Shown here one piece after another: positions 16,745-25,898 of a DNA stretch of 64,000 nucleotides. A program made the position numbers and the translations under genes. Location of the stretch: positions 1 through 64,000 of the forward strand of contig NZ_JXAK01000013.1 of NCBI RefSeq assembly GCF_000829455.1, written 5' to 3'. A model generated the notes under the pieces. That model was not told where the DNA came from and searched no databases. It saw only the letters and a list, made by a program, of their open reading frames with translations. Positions within the stretch are counted from its first letter, which is position 1. Every line of letters begins with the position of its first letter. The DNA is from Gordoniibacillus kamchatkensis (lineage in GTDB: Bacteria; Bacillota; Bacilli; Paenibacillales; NBRC-103111).

Positions 16745-18044
16745 ATGTTTGTAGATAAAGCCAAAATATTCGTTAAAGGCGGCGACGGCGGCGACGGCCT
16801 CGTCTCGTACCGCCGTGAGGCGCACGTGCCGCTCGGCGGGCCTGCCGGCGGCGACGGGGGCAAAGGCGGCGACGTCATTTTCCGCGTTGACGAAGGACTT
16901 CGGACGCTGATGGATTTCCGTTACCAGAAGCATTTCAAAGCGCCGCGCGGGGAGAAGGGTAAAACCAAAAACATGCACGGCGCGAACGCCGAAGATATGG
17001 TCGTGCGGGTACCCCCGGGCACCGTCGTCATTGACGACGACACGCAGGAAGTGCTCGCCGATTTGACCGTGAACGGTCAGGAAGTCGTCATCGCCAAAGG
17101 CGGGCGCGGCGGGCGCGGCAATTCGCGCTTTGCCTCTCCCGCCAATCCTGCCCCGGAAATCGCCGAGAAGGGCGAGGAAGGCGAGGAGCGCTGGGTCGTG
17201 CTGGAGCTGAAAGTGATGGCCGACGTCGGCTTGGTCGGCTTCCCTAGCGTCGGCAAATCGACGCTGCTGTCGGTCGTATCTGCGGCCCGGCCGAAAATTG
17301 CCTCCTACCACTTCACGACGCTGACGCCGAATCTCGGCGTCGTCGACGTAGAGGAAGGCCGCAGCTTCGTGATGGCCGATTTACCGGGATTGATCGAGGG
17401 AGCGCACCTCGCCGTCGGGCTCGGCCACGAGTTTTGCGGCATATCGAGCGCACCCGAATTATCGTGCACGTCGTCGACATGTCGGGCTCGGAAGGCCGGG
17501 ACCCGTACGAAGACTACATAAAAATCAACGACGAGCTGAGGCAATACAATTACCGGCTGGAAGAACGGCCGCAAATTATTGCCGCTAACAAAATGGACGT
17601 GCCGGAGGCGCAGGAGCATTTGCGCTCGTTCCGTGAGCGGCTTGCCGCTGACGGCGGCGAAGACCGCCCCATTTTCCGATATCGGCGGCTACGCGGCAAG
17701 GGGTAAGGGAGCTGCTGCTGGCGGTGGCCGATGCATTGGATGCGATTCCGGCGGCGCCGCCTGTGGAAGAGCTGCCGCAGCTGGCCGAGCGGAAAATTTA
17801 CCGGCTGGAGAAAGAAGACGACGAGTTCACGGTGCGCCGCGAGAACGATGCGTTCGTCGTCGAGGGCGCAGCCGTCGAGCGGCTGGCGAAGCGCACCGAT
17901 TTCACGCGGTACGACAGCGCCGTCCGGTTCGCCAACATTTTGCGCAAAATGGGCGTCGACGAAGAGCTGCGCAGGCGCGGCGCGGTCGACGGGTCGACGA
18001 TCCGCATCGGCGAGCTGGAGTTCGAGTTTACGGAGAAAGCATAG
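16745..18044 (+). CDS. obg: GTPase Obg/CgtA (two one-base breaks)
   Basis: An essential ribosome-associated GTPase, also linked to sporulation and stress. The glycine-rich Obg fold covers residues 1-158 ([34 protein letters not shown]). The G domain has G1 [10 protein letters not shown]3 DLPGLIEGA and G4 NKMD. The C-terminal OCT domain is [20 protein letters not shown] and following. Breaks lie near 17435 (GTTTTGC, probably GTTTTTGC) and 17677 (TTCCGAT, probably TTCCCGAT). The repaired protein is 433 residues. After G3 the sequence reads [13 protein letters not shown] where the family normally has an acidic-Gly pair in place of Leu-Ala. A strong terminator follows. Confidence 0.92.
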
Positions 18045-18073
18045 CAGACGTGGCGCGGGCTACTACTTTAGGC

Positions 18074-18118
18074 AAAAAGGCCGCGATTTCCGAACGAGCG
18101 GGGAATCGCAGCCTTTTT
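18074..18118 (+). terminator. Terminator after obg
   Basis: AAAAAGGC-GCGATT-CCG ... CGG-AATCGC-GCCTTTTT. The T runs on both strands could serve both directions. Confidence 0.85.
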
Positions 18119-18162
18119 CGCATAGACGGGGGAAATTTGTCCAATCGCGGGCGGCCGGCGGG

Positions 18163-18363
18163 TCATAACGGAACAGCGTTCCGCTATTCGCCGAAATCGT
18201 TGTGATTCCGGCAACTTAGCGGAATACTGTTCCGCTATCGAGGTCCGGAACTCGCCGCAACCTCTTTTTGCACGACTATCGGGGGCAAATAGCGGAAGGC
18301 TGTTCCGTTAACTTTGGGAAATAGCGGGAAATACCGCGCATAGCGGAACGGTGTTCCGCTATG
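18163..18363. repeat. Four-palindrome intergenic element, copy 1
   Basis: Four 22-bp palindromes of TAGCGGAAC-nnn-GTTCCGCTA type, with CGGAA cores starting at 18169, 18220, 18293 and 18344 (steps of 51, 73 and 51 bp). Between the third and fourth lies TTTGGGAAATAGCGGGAAAT. It fills the tail-to-tail gap between obg and the Nudix gene. The same layout occurs at 38.1 and 58.1 kb. Confidence 0.85.
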
Positions 18364-18390
18364 CGGGTGTGCGGCGGGGGAGACTCACCC

Positions 18391-18903
18391 TCAAGCCTTC
18401 CCTGGCGGCAGCGGATCGAGCAGCGGCGTAAACCGTACGACCGGCCCGCCGTCGTCGCGGCCGGCTACAGCCATCCATGGATGGCTGGCGTCGCCGTACG
18501 TCAAATAGTGCTCGAGCAGGCGCCTGAAAATGAACGGCAGCGGCCGGTCCAGCACCGCATCGCGGCTAATCCAGTGCAGCTCCCCCTCGTCGGTATGGAT
18601 CGAAGGCTCCGCGTCCGTCCGCCCGACATAGATGAATTGCTGCCGGATCTCCTCGCCGTTCAGCCTGATCAGGATGTACTGCAAGCGAAGCCCGTGCAGC
18701 TGTTCGTCAGAGATGCCTGTCTCCTCCCGAATTTCCCGAACGACAGTCGCATAAGGCTCGCTCAGCTCGTACGGTTCCATATGTCCGCCGACGGCGCCCC
18801 ACAGACCCGGCGACAACGTCCGCTGCGGCGAACGCTTCATCATCAGCAGCTCGTCCCGCGCGTTGAACAGCAGTGCAGCGGCGATCATGCGTGTGCGAAT
18901 CAT
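18391..18903 (-). CDS. Nudix hydrolase
   Basis: A 170-residue Nudix-fold hydrolase of a nucleoside-diphosphate-linked substrate that cannot be predicted. The box reads GGHMEPYELSEPYATVVREI, then REETGI. The REIREETGI core is intact, but there are two more residues than usual between the first Glu and the Arg. LWGAVGG precedes it, as in MutT-like members. Start ATG 18903. It points toward obg; the four-palindrome element lies beyond its 3' end. Confidence 0.85.
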   Translation of the reverse strand: MIRTRMIAAALLFNARDELLMMKRSPQRTLSPGLWGAVGGHMEPYELSEPYATVVREIREETGISDEQLHGLRLQYILIRLNGEEIRQQFIYVGRTDAEPSIHTDEGELHWISRDAVLDRPLPFIFRRLLEHYLTYGDASHPWMAVAGRDDGGPVVRFTPLLDPLPPGKA

Positions 18904-18999
18904 AGCTTACGTCCTCTCCGGATTCATATTCCCAGTATCCCATAAAACCGCCGGCGATGCGAACCGTTGCTGCCGGCGCAGACGGAAGTATTTTGCCTA

Positions 19000-19028
19000 T
19001 TGCCGTGGCTCCGGTTTCCTGTTAGAAT
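19000..19028 (+). promoter_or_regulatory. promoter of pheB
   Basis: TTGCCG (19000-19005), 17-bp spacer, TAGAAT (19023-19028), 50 bp before the pheB start. Confidence 0.5.
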
Positions 19029-19078
19029 GTCCCCTATGGGAGTACAACAGTCTCCCCAAGGAGGACGATGCACTCGTT

Positions 19079-19525
19079 ATGGCCGCTCAGGACAAATTTT
19101 ATTTGGTTCGCGAGGACATTCTTCCGGAGGGCGTGCTAAAGGCGGCGCAAGCGAAAGAGCTGCTGGCGCGGGGAGAAGCGAGGACGATCCACGACGCTGT
19201 CGAGCATGTGGGGCTTAGCCGCAGCGCTTATTACAAGTACAAGGACGGCATTTTTCCGTACAGCAAGCTGGAGCGGGAGCGGCTCGTCACGATCTCGATG
19301 GATTTGGAGCATCGCTCGGGCATTTTGTCGAAAGTGCTGGCGCTTATCGCCGGGCAAGAGGGCAACGTGCTGACGATTCACCAGACGATTCCGCTGCAAG
19401 GAATGGCCAACGTCGTCATTTCCGTCGATACGTCGCACATGAGCGAGAGCGTTGCCGAGCTGCTGGCGATGCTGCTCCGGCAAGACGGCGTCAAGCGCGC
19501 CGTTATGATTGGACAAGGCGGATAA
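19079..19525 (+). CDS. pheB: ACT domain-containing protein PheB (UPF0735)
   Basis: A 148-residue UPF0735 protein. The N-terminal half looks like a helix-turn-helix segment (DAVEHVGLSRSAYYKYKDGI). The C-terminal half is an ACT domain (LVTISMDLEHRSGILSKVLA ... NVLTIHQTIPLQGMANVVIS) of the kind that binds amino acids. In B. subtilis the orthologue lies between obg and pheA and is annotated as chorismate mutase-related, although its real function is unsettled. A regulatory role in the amino-acid operon downstream is plausible. AAGGAGG (19058-19064) lies 14 bp ahead of the ATG, rather far. Confidence 0.88.
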   Translation: MAAQDKFYLVREDILPEGVLKAAQAKELLARGEARTIHDAVEHVGLSRSAYYKYKDGIFPYSKLERERLVTISMDLEHRSGILSKVLALIAGQEGNVLTIHQTIPLQGMANVVISVDTSHMSESVAELLAMLLRQDGVKRAVMIGQGG

Positions 19526-19540
19526 ATGTTACAGCGGCAG

Positions 19541-19712
19541 CCGCTGCGCAGTGGAAAACGAGAATAGGGGCCGGAGAGTTTACGCGCTAAAAGTTTTGGG
19601 CAGCAAAACTCGCTTCGGAGGCCTTGCCTTTGAAATCGCGTTTCTGCCGCAAGCGGGGGAACAGGTAACGAAATTTCAAGAGCGGCCGGAGCGCCCCTGG
19701 ACCGTCCGCAGC
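19541..19712. repeat. Large hairpin intergenic element, copy 1 (divergent)
   Basis: Shares blocks with the copy at 41930-42075: CCGGAGAGTTTACGCG, CCTTTGAAATCG, TTTCAAGAGCG and CCGGAGC. Outer arms GCTGCG...AGGGG and CCCCT...CGCAGC face each other, but pairing is imperfect. It lies between pheB and hom, so it is part of the hom leader if transcription reads through. Confidence 0.55.
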
Positions 19713-19760
19713 GAAGCCCGCGGTTGCCTGACACGCTAGATTACAGGAGGGAGACACCAT

Positions 19761-21041
19761 ATGATCAAAGTAGGATTGTTAGGTCTCGGCACGGTCGGGA
19801 CAGGCGTAGTGCGGATTGTGGAGGGCCACCAGGAAGATTTGCTGAGGCAGACCGGCTCCCCGATCTCGATAGAGCGAATCCTTGTGCAGGACCGCGCCAA
19901 AATGCGCACCGTCAGCGTCGATCCGACCAAGCTGACCGAGCACGCGTACGATATTATCGACGACCCCGGCATCAACGTCGTGATCGAAGTGATGGGCGGC
20001 ATCGAGCCGGCCAAAACGTACATTCTCGCCGCGCTCGAGAAAGGCAAGCATATCGTCACGGCGAATAAAGATTTGATGGCGATGCACGGCGCGGAAATTC
20101 TCGCCAAGGCGGCGGAAAAAGGCTGCGACGTGTTTTACGAGGCGAGCGTTGCCGGCGGCATTCCGATCATCCGCACGCTGGTGGAAGGGTTCTCGTCCGA
20201 CCGCATCACGAAAATTATGGGCATCGTCAACGGCACGACGAATTACATTTTGACGAAAATGAGCCAGGAGGGCGCGGCGTACGGAGAAGTGCTCAAAGAA
20301 GCGCAAGCGCTCGGCTACGCCGAAGCGGACCCGACGTCCGACGTGGAAGGGCTCGACGCCGCCCGCAAAATGACGATCCTCGCCACGCTCGGCTTCCACG
20401 CCCAAGTGTCGCTGCAGGACGTCGAAGTAAAAGGCATAAGCCAAATCACGAAAGAAGACATCCTGTACGGCAGCCGCCTCGGCTACACCGTCAAGCTGCT
20501 CGGCATCGCCGAGCGCCAGGACGACCATATCAGCGTCAGCGTACAGCCGACGATGGTGAAGCACTCGCATCCGCTCGCCTCGGTGAACGGCGTGTTCAAC
20601 GCCGTCTACGTGTACGGCGAAGCGGTCGGCGAGACGATGTTTTACGGGCCGGGAGCCGGCGAGCTGCCGACGGCGACGTCGGTCGTGGCCGATCTGGTGG
20701 CCGTCGTGCGCAACTTGAAGCTCGGCGTCAACGGCCGCGAGACGTTCGTGCCTTACAAGGAAAAGAAGCTGAAAAGCGACGAGCAGATCGCTTCGAAAAA
20801 CTTTATTCTTCTGCATGTGGAGGACAAGGCGGGTGTTCTGGCGCAAATTACGCAAATTTTCGCCCAGTACGAAGTGAGCCTCGAATCGGTGCTGCAGCAT
20901 CCGAATCCGAACAATCCGAAGGCGGAAATCATCATCATTACGCACGACGCCAACCGGGCGAGCATGAAAAAGGTGCTGAAGCAGTTCGAGTCGATGGACG
21001 TCATTCATGCGATCAAAAGCGTTTACCGCGTCGAAGGCTGA
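19761..21041 (+). CDS. hom: Homoserine dehydrogenase with C-terminal ACT domain
   Basis: A 426-residue NAD(P)-dependent enzyme reducing aspartate semialdehyde to homoserine. The Rossmann motif is GLLGLGTVGTGVV. ANKDLMA and the substrate region YEASVAGGIPIIRTL, GIVNGTTNYILTKM and GYAEADPTSDVEGLDAARK are all present. The ACT domain begins at about 350 (ILLHVEDKAGVLAQITQIFA) and suggests feedback by threonine. The ATG follows AGGAGGGAGA. It is first of hom-thrC-thrB-pheA-ilvE. Confidence 0.96.
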   Translation: MIKVGLLGLGTVGTGVVRIVEGHQEDLLRQTGSPISIERILVQDRAKMRTVSVDPTKLTEHAYDIIDDPGINVVIEVMGGIEPAKTYILAALEKGKHIVTANKDLMAMHGAEILAKAAEKGCDVFYEASVAGGIPIIRTLVEGFSSDRITKIMGIVNGTTNYILTKMSQEGAAYGEVLKEAQALGYAEADPTSDVEGLDAARKMTILATLGFHAQVSLQDVEVKGISQITKEDILYGSRLGYTVKLLGIAERQDDHISVSVQPTMVKHSHPLASVNGVFNAVYVYGEAVGETMFYGPGAGELPTATSVVADLVAVVRNLKLGVNGRETFVPYKEKKLKSDEQIASKNFILLHVEDKAGVLAQITQIFAQYEVSLESVLQHPNPNNPKAEIIIITHDANRASMKKVLKQFESMDVIHAIKSVYRVEG

Positions 21042-21115
21042 GACTAACGGCCGGAGGCCGGAAGCCGGGCCCGATGGCCAGAGGATGACCACAATATAGA
21101 GGAGAGACACGAACC

Positions 21116-22189
21116 ATGCGTTATATGGGCTTGCTGCAAACGTACAAAGATTATTTGCCGGTGACGGAGCGCACGCCGCTCCTTACGCTTCAGGAAGGCA
21201 ATACGCCGCTCGTGCGGGCCGAGAAGCTGTCCGACGACCTGCAGCTTGACATTTACTTCAAGTACGAGGGCCTCAATCCGACAGGTTCGTTCAAGGACCG
21301 CGGCATGGTGATGGCCGTCGCCAAAGCGATGGAGGAAGGCTCCCGAACCATTATGTGCGCTTCGACGGGCAACACGTCGGCGGCTGCGGCTGCCTATGCG
21401 GCGCGCGGCAACCTGAACTGCATCGTGCTGATCCCGAACAACAACATCGCGCTCGGCAAGCTGGCGCAGGCGATCATTTACGGCGCCAAAGTCATTGCTA
21501 TCGAGGGCAATTTCGACCGGGCGCTGGAAATCGTGCGCGAAATTACCGCCAAGCATCCGATCACGCTCGTCAACTCCGTAAACCCATACCGCATCGAGGG
21601 GCAGAAGACGGCGGCGTTCGAAGTGTGCGAACAGCTCGGGAACGCTCCGGATTTCCTCGCGATTCCGGTCGGCAACGCGGGCAACATTACGGCGTACTGG
21701 AAAGGCTTCAAAGAATTCAAGGAGCGGGGCAAATCGTCCAAGCTGCCGAAAATGATCGGCTTCGAGGCCGAAGGCGCGATGGCAATCGTGAAGGGCGAGC
21801 CGATCCGCGAGCCGGAAACGGTGGCGACGGCGATCCGAATCGGCAACCCGGCAAGCTGGGACGGCGCGGTAAACGCGGCGCGCGAATCCGGCGGGCAAAT
21901 CAATTTTGTGACCGACGACGAGATTTTGCATGCGTACCGGACGATCGCGGCCAAGGAAGGCATTTTCGCCGAGCCTGCGTCGGCGGCGTCGATCGCCGGA
22001 GTCATGAAGCTGCATAAGGAAGGCTATTTCAGCAAAGGGCAAACCGTCGTCTGCGTGCTGACGGGACACGGCCTGAAAGATCCGAATATCGCCATCAAGA
22101 GCGTGGCAGGCGGCGAACCGCTCGTCGTGAAGGACAACGAAGCCGCCGTCATGGAAGCGATCGCCAAGCTGGAAGGTGAAGCGCGATGA
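21116..22189 (+). CDS. thrC: Threonine synthase
   Basis: A 357-residue PLP enzyme converting O-phosphohomoserine to threonine. The lysine that binds PLP is in [10 protein letters not shown]. Further motifs are [18 protein letters not shown] and the phosphate loop [14 protein letters not shown]. The ATG follows GAGGAGAGA. It overlaps thrB by 4 bp, implying coupling. Confidence 0.96.
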   Translation: MRYMGLLQTYKDYLPVTERTPLLTLQEGNTPLVRAEKLSDDLQLDIYFKYEGLNPTGSFKDRGMVMAVAKAMEEGSRTIMCASTGNTSAAAAAYAARGNLNCIVLIPNNNIALGKLAQAIIYGAKVIAIEGNFDRALEIVREITAKHPITLVNSVNPYRIEGQKTAAFEVCEQLGNAPDFLAIPVGNAGNITAYWKGFKEFKERGKSSKLPKMIGFEAEGAMAIVKGEPIREPETVATAIRIGNPASWDGAVNAARESGGQINFVTDDEILHAYRTIAAKEGIFAEPASAASIAGVMKLHKEGYFSKGQTVVCVLTGHGLKDPNIAIKSVAGGEPLVVKDNEAAVMEAIAKLEGEAR

Positions 22190-23166
22190 ACCCCGCCAGG
22201 GTGCGGGTGCAAGTGCCTGCCTCCACCGCCAATCTCGGTCCCGGCTTCGACTCGCTCGGCATGGCGCTCGAGCTGTACTTATGGATTGACATGGGCTTCG
22301 CTTCGGCGACGCACGTTCGCGGTTACGGCGAGCAGACGAACGGCCTGCCTGCCGACAAAAGCAACCTCGTCTATCAAGTAGCCCAGCTCGTGTTCGAAGC
22401 GGCAGGAGAGCCGGAGCGCGAGCTCGACATTGCGATGTACAGCGACATCCCGTTGACGCGCGGCCTCGGCTCGTCGGCGTCGGCTATCGTCGGCGCGCTG
22501 GCGGGAGCGAATGCGCTGATCGGCGGCAAGCTGTCGCAGCAAGAGCTGTTTCAGATCGCCTCGCGGCTGGAGAAGCACCCCGACAACGTCGGGGCTTCGC
22601 TGTTCGGCGGCATCGTCGTCGCTTTCTGGGACGGCGAGCGGGCGGAGGCGATCCGGCTCGAGCCCGACCCGCGGCTCGAAACGCTCGTCGCCATTCCGTC
22701 GTTCCAGCTGTCGACGGAGAAGGCGCGCCACGCTTTGCCGCAGCAAGTAACGACCGGCGACGCCGTGTTCAACCTGAGCCATTCGTCGCTTCTCGTCGCC
22801 GCGCTGGCCACAGGCAATCTCGGCATGATCCGGCATGCGATGAAGGACAAGCTCCATCAGCCGTACCGGGCCGCAATGGTGCCGGGAATGGAAACGATAT
22901 TGCGCGAGGCGACGGAGCACGGCGCGCTCGGCGTCGCTCTCAGCGGCGCGGGCCCGACGATGCTGGCCCTGGTCGACGGGGACGCGCCGCAGCCGGACAA
23001 GGACGGGCTCGAACGGTTTTTGCGCGAGACGTTCCGCGCCGCCGGCGTCGAGGCGGAGACCATGTGGCTGAAGCCGGCTGCGCAAGGCGTTCGCGTATTG
23101 ACACTTGGCCCGGATTCCGGTACATTGGATCAAATCGCCATTCGCAAAGGAGAAGTTCGGGCATGA
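22186..23166 (+). CDS. thrB: Homoserine kinase
   Basis: A 326-residue GHMP kinase that phosphorylates homoserine. The ATP loop is [20 protein letters not shown]. The N-terminal [20 protein letters not shown] and the C-terminal [14 protein letters not shown] are typical. ATGA overlaps join it to thrC upstream and to pheA downstream. Confidence 0.96.
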   Translation: MNPARVRVQVPASTANLGPGFDSLGMALELYLWIDMGFASATHVRGYGEQTNGLPADKSNLVYQVAQLVFEAAGEPERELDIAMYSDIPLTRGLGSSASAIVGALAGANALIGGKLSQQELFQIASRLEKHPDNVGASLFGGIVVAFWDGERAEAIRLEPDPRLETLVAIPSFQLSTEKARHALPQQVTTGDAVFNLSHSSLLVAALATGNLGMIRHAMKDKLHQPYRAAMVPGMETILREATEHGALGVALSGAGPTMLALVDGDAPQPDKDGLERFLRETFRAAGVEAETMWLKPAAQGVRVLTLGPDSGTLDQIAIRKGEVRA

Positions 23167-24055
23167 AACGGATCGCCACGCTGGGCCCCGCCACATTTTC
23201 GGAGGAGTCGGTCCAGCATTATTTCGGAACGGAACAGTTCGCTTATTTGCCTTGCAGGGCGATCGACGACGTGTTTCGCATGACGGTTGACGGGGAGGCC
23301 GATTACGGCGTCATACCGATCGAGAACACGCTCGAAGGCACGGTTCGCCACCATCTTGATACGATTGTGCACGAAGTGGATTTGCCGATTCAGGCGGAGT
23401 GGCTTTATCCGATCAGGATGAATTTGCTTGGCTTCGCCCCGCCGGCCGGCTCCGCTGCGACTAGTCCCGGCCGGCCTTACGCGCACATCCGCAAAGTGCT
23501 GACGCACCACGCCGCGCCGGCTCAGTGCAGCCTGTTTTTGAAAAAAGAGCTCGCGCACGCGGACATCGAAATCGTCGATTCCACGGCGGAAGGGGCGCGG
23601 CTCGTCAAGCAGTCGGGGGACCCGACGATCGCCGCGATTTCCCCGCTCGCGCCGGCCAAGCTGTACGGGCTTAACGTGCTGGCGCCGGACGTTCAAGATC
23701 ATGACGACAACGTGACGCGGTTTATTTTGATCGGACGCGAGAAGATAGAGCTTAATCGGCCGTCGCTGCCGAAAACGACGATGCTCGTCACGCTGGCGGA
23801 AAACTTTCCGGGCGCGCTGAATCAAGTTTGGCGGCTTTCGCTTGGCGCCGCATCAACTTGACGCGGATCGAGTCGCGGCCGACGAAGAAAAAGCTCGGCA
23901 GCTACTATTTTTACATTGAAGTGGAAGGCGCGCTCGATTCCGTGCTCATCCCGGCGGCGCTCGAGGAAATACGCGCCATGGGCTGCCAGGTGCGGCTGCT
24001 CGGCAGCTACCCGAGCTATACGTACGAAACGGCCAACCAACAATCGGAGGTGTAA
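23163..24055 (+). CDS. pheA: Prephenate dehydratase (one-base break)
   Basis: Converts prephenate to phenylpyruvate in phenylalanine synthesis. The N-terminal TLGPATFSEESVQHYF, DYGVIPIENTLEGTV and the catalytic Thr-Arg-Phe in DNVTRFILIG are present. Near 23829 AAGTTTGG should probably read AAGTTTTGG. The ACT domain then begins at PGALNQVLAAFAWRRINLTR and continues ESRPTKKKLGSYYFYIEVEG to a stop at 24055. The repaired length is 297 residues. The start overlaps thrB. Confidence 0.92.
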
Positions 24056-24063
24056 AGGCGGTT

Positions 24064-24945
24064 ATGGCACAGCAGTGGATTTATTTAAACGGCGAATACG
24101 TAACCAAGGAGAACGCCAAGGTGTCGGTGTACGACCATGGGTTCTTGTACGGGGATGGCATTTTTGAAGGAATTCGGGTGTATAACGGCAACATTTTCAA
24201 ATGCAAGGAGCACCTGGACCGGCTGTACGATTCGGCGAAATCGATCATGCTGGACGTGCCGCTTGCCCCTGCCGAAATGGAGCGGGCGCTCGTCGAGACG
24301 ATCCGCAAAAACGAGCTCAGGGACGGGTACATTCGCCTCGTCGTATCGCGCGGTCCCGGCGACCTCGGGCTCGACCCGCGCCGCTCGCCGAAAGCGTGGG
24401 TCATCATCATCGTCGAGCAGCTCGCCATTTACCCTGAGGAAGCGTACCGCGACGGCCTGCGCTCGGTATCCGTATCGCAGCGGCGCAACATTCCGGACGC
24501 GCTCAATCCGAAAATCAAGTCGCTCAACTACTTGAACAACATTCTTGTGAAAATCCAGGCGAACCTCGCCGGAGTCGGCGAAGCGATCATGCTCAATTCG
24601 CAGGGCTACGTCGCCGAAGGTTCGTCCGACAACATTTTTATCGTGAAGCGGGGCGTCGTCTTTACTCCGCCTTGTTATTGCGGCGCGCTCGAAGGCATTA
24701 CCCGCGGCGCGATCATGGAGCTGTGCGCGAAGCTGGGCTATACGCTGAAGGAAGAGCCGTTCACGCTGCATGACGTGTACGTGGCGGACGAAGTGTTTTT
24801 CACGGGAACCGCCGCCGAGGTTATCGCCGTGCGCGAAGTCGACGGCCGGATTATCGGTTCCGGCAAAGCCGGCCCGGTGACGACGCATTTGCTGCAGGAG
24901 TTCCGCAAAATCGTTGAAATTGACGGCGTGAAGGTGTACGCATAA
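24064..24945 (+). CDS. ilvE: Branched-chain amino acid aminotransferase
   Basis: A 293-residue class IV PLP aminotransferase of the short form. PLP lysine is in KIKSLNYLNNILVK. Also seen are DHGFLYGDGIFEGIRVY, EGSSDNIFIV and FFTGTAAEVIAVREVDGR. It catalyses the last step of Ile, Leu and Val synthesis. It lies 8 bp after pheA as the last gene of the operon, which therefore links threonine (precursor of isoleucine), phenylalanine and branched-chain synthesis. Confidence 0.92.
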   Translation: MAQQWIYLNGEYVTKENAKVSVYDHGFLYGDGIFEGIRVYNGNIFKCKEHLDRLYDSAKSIMLDVPLAPAEMERALVETIRKNELRDGYIRLVVSRGPGDLGLDPRRSPKAWVIIIVEQLAIYPEEAYRDGLRSVSVSQRRNIPDALNPKIKSLNYLNNILVKIQANLAGVGEAIMLNSQGYVAEGSSDNIFIVKRGVVFTPPCYCGALEGITRGAIMELCAKLGYTLKEEPFTLHDVYVADEVFFTGTAAEVIAVREVDGRIIGSGKAGPVTTHLLQEFRKIVEIDGVKVYA

Positions 24946-24973
24946 TCGCCGCGTCGCAGTCGGTCATGGAACA

Positions 24974-25014
24974 AAACCTCCGAATCCGCCAGCTTGCGGG
25001 TGCGGAGGTTTTTC
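24974..25014 (+). terminator. Terminator of the hom-thrCB-pheA-ilvE operon
   Basis: AAACCTCCG ... CGGAGGTTTTT around an inner CCGCCAGCTTGCGG hairpin. Confidence 0.85.
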
Positions 25015-25065
25015 TGTTTTTCGTTGTGGCAAAAGCGTCCCGGATGACGACGAAAGTAAGGCTAA

Positions 25066-25224
25066 GCTGCGGATTGGGGATGCGTGTCTCCGGCTTCGCC
25101 CACACTTGTATTCCTTTGAATTTAAAACATGGTGGGAACACAAGTTCAAAGGCTGATGGTTACGATGCGAGTTTTGCTGCGCAAAACTTTCAGCTCTCCG
25201 CACCACATCCCCATTCTCCGCTCC
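25066..25224. repeat. Large hairpin intergenic element, copy 2
   Basis: Outer arms GCTGCGGATTGGGGATGCG and CACATCCCCATTCTCCGC face each other. Inner arms CACTTGTATTCC and GGGAACACAAGTTC do too. An inserted block AGTTTTGCTGCGCAAAACT resembles part of the 19.6 kb copy. It lies downstream of ilvE. Confidence 0.6.
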
Positions 25225-25239
25225 ACCTTTCGCGCTTGA

Positions 25240-25652
25240 TTCGGCAGGCCGGCCAGTTCTGCTCCGTTTAAAGAACCGATTCGCTATGCAGCGTCTTGCG
25301 GGTCGTTGTTAAAGACCGATTTGACGAAAGGACGGTGCATAGACCAATTGTTCGCAACATAGCGACGAAAATTCGCACGGAGCGACCTTCGAGGCGCTAA
25401 GGGCCAGTTTTTCCACTTTGGCTCAAAATCAACGACCGTAAAGACGCTGTTTAGCGAACATGGGCTCTGTTGCATTATCAGGTCGGGTTGTTTGGGACAG
25501 GGCATCGGGTCAGAGGCTGATTTTTCGGACTTCCATCGAACCTTTTGCCTTATCGGCCATGGAGGTATAGCCAATCGAGGCAAAGCCAACAAAGCCAACA
25601 ATGCATAGCCAACAAAGGCCTGGCCGACTGTGGCCTCGACAACAAAGCATGG
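25240..25652. other. Gene-free stretch with a possible insertion-sequence scar
   Basis: No convincing gene. A minus-strand frame (25284-25781) runs through here and into the minisatellite, ending FVKSVFNNDPQDAA. It has no visible ribosome site and no recognised domain. GGGCTCTGTTGCA at 25460-25472 resembles the terminal sequence of IS6-family elements and may be a decayed IS end. The 25.56-25.65 kb part is a degraded extension of the 15-bp repeat. Confidence 0.35.
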
Positions 25653-25787
25653 GCCAACCAAGACATAGCCAACCAAGGCAAAGCCAACCAAGACACAGCC
25701 AACCAAGACAAAGCCAACCAAGGTATAGCCAATCGAGGCAAAGCCAACCAAGGCACAGCCAACCAAAGCATAGCCAACCAAGGCACA
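25653..25787. repeat. 15-bp minisatellite, nine units
   Basis: Nine contiguous units of consensus GCCAACCAAGGCAAA (variation mainly at positions 11-14), preceded by degraded units from about 25570. The unit is a multiple of three with no stop codon in either orientation, so all six frames are open: ANQGK-like on plus, LVGYA-like on minus. No ribosome site or conserved protein marks any frame as real. Confidence 0.9.
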
Positions 25788-25898
25788 CTGTCTACAACAC
25801 GCAGGTGCCGAGATTCTGACTGCAAGGGATAATGAAGCTGCTGCGTCCTATAAAAGGAGCGCCCCTCTTAGCCCGCGACAATGCGAATCGGCCAACCG

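Noticed and set aside
18163-18363. Possible CRISPR array
   Set aside because: Only four units, palindromic and degenerate, with unequal spacing (51/73/51) and spacer-like parts conserved between distant loci. No cas genes.
25284-25832. Pentapeptide-repeat protein on either strand of the minisatellite
   Set aside because: All six frames are open because of the 15-bp period. No ribosome site; the residues do not match the A(D/N)Lxx fold.
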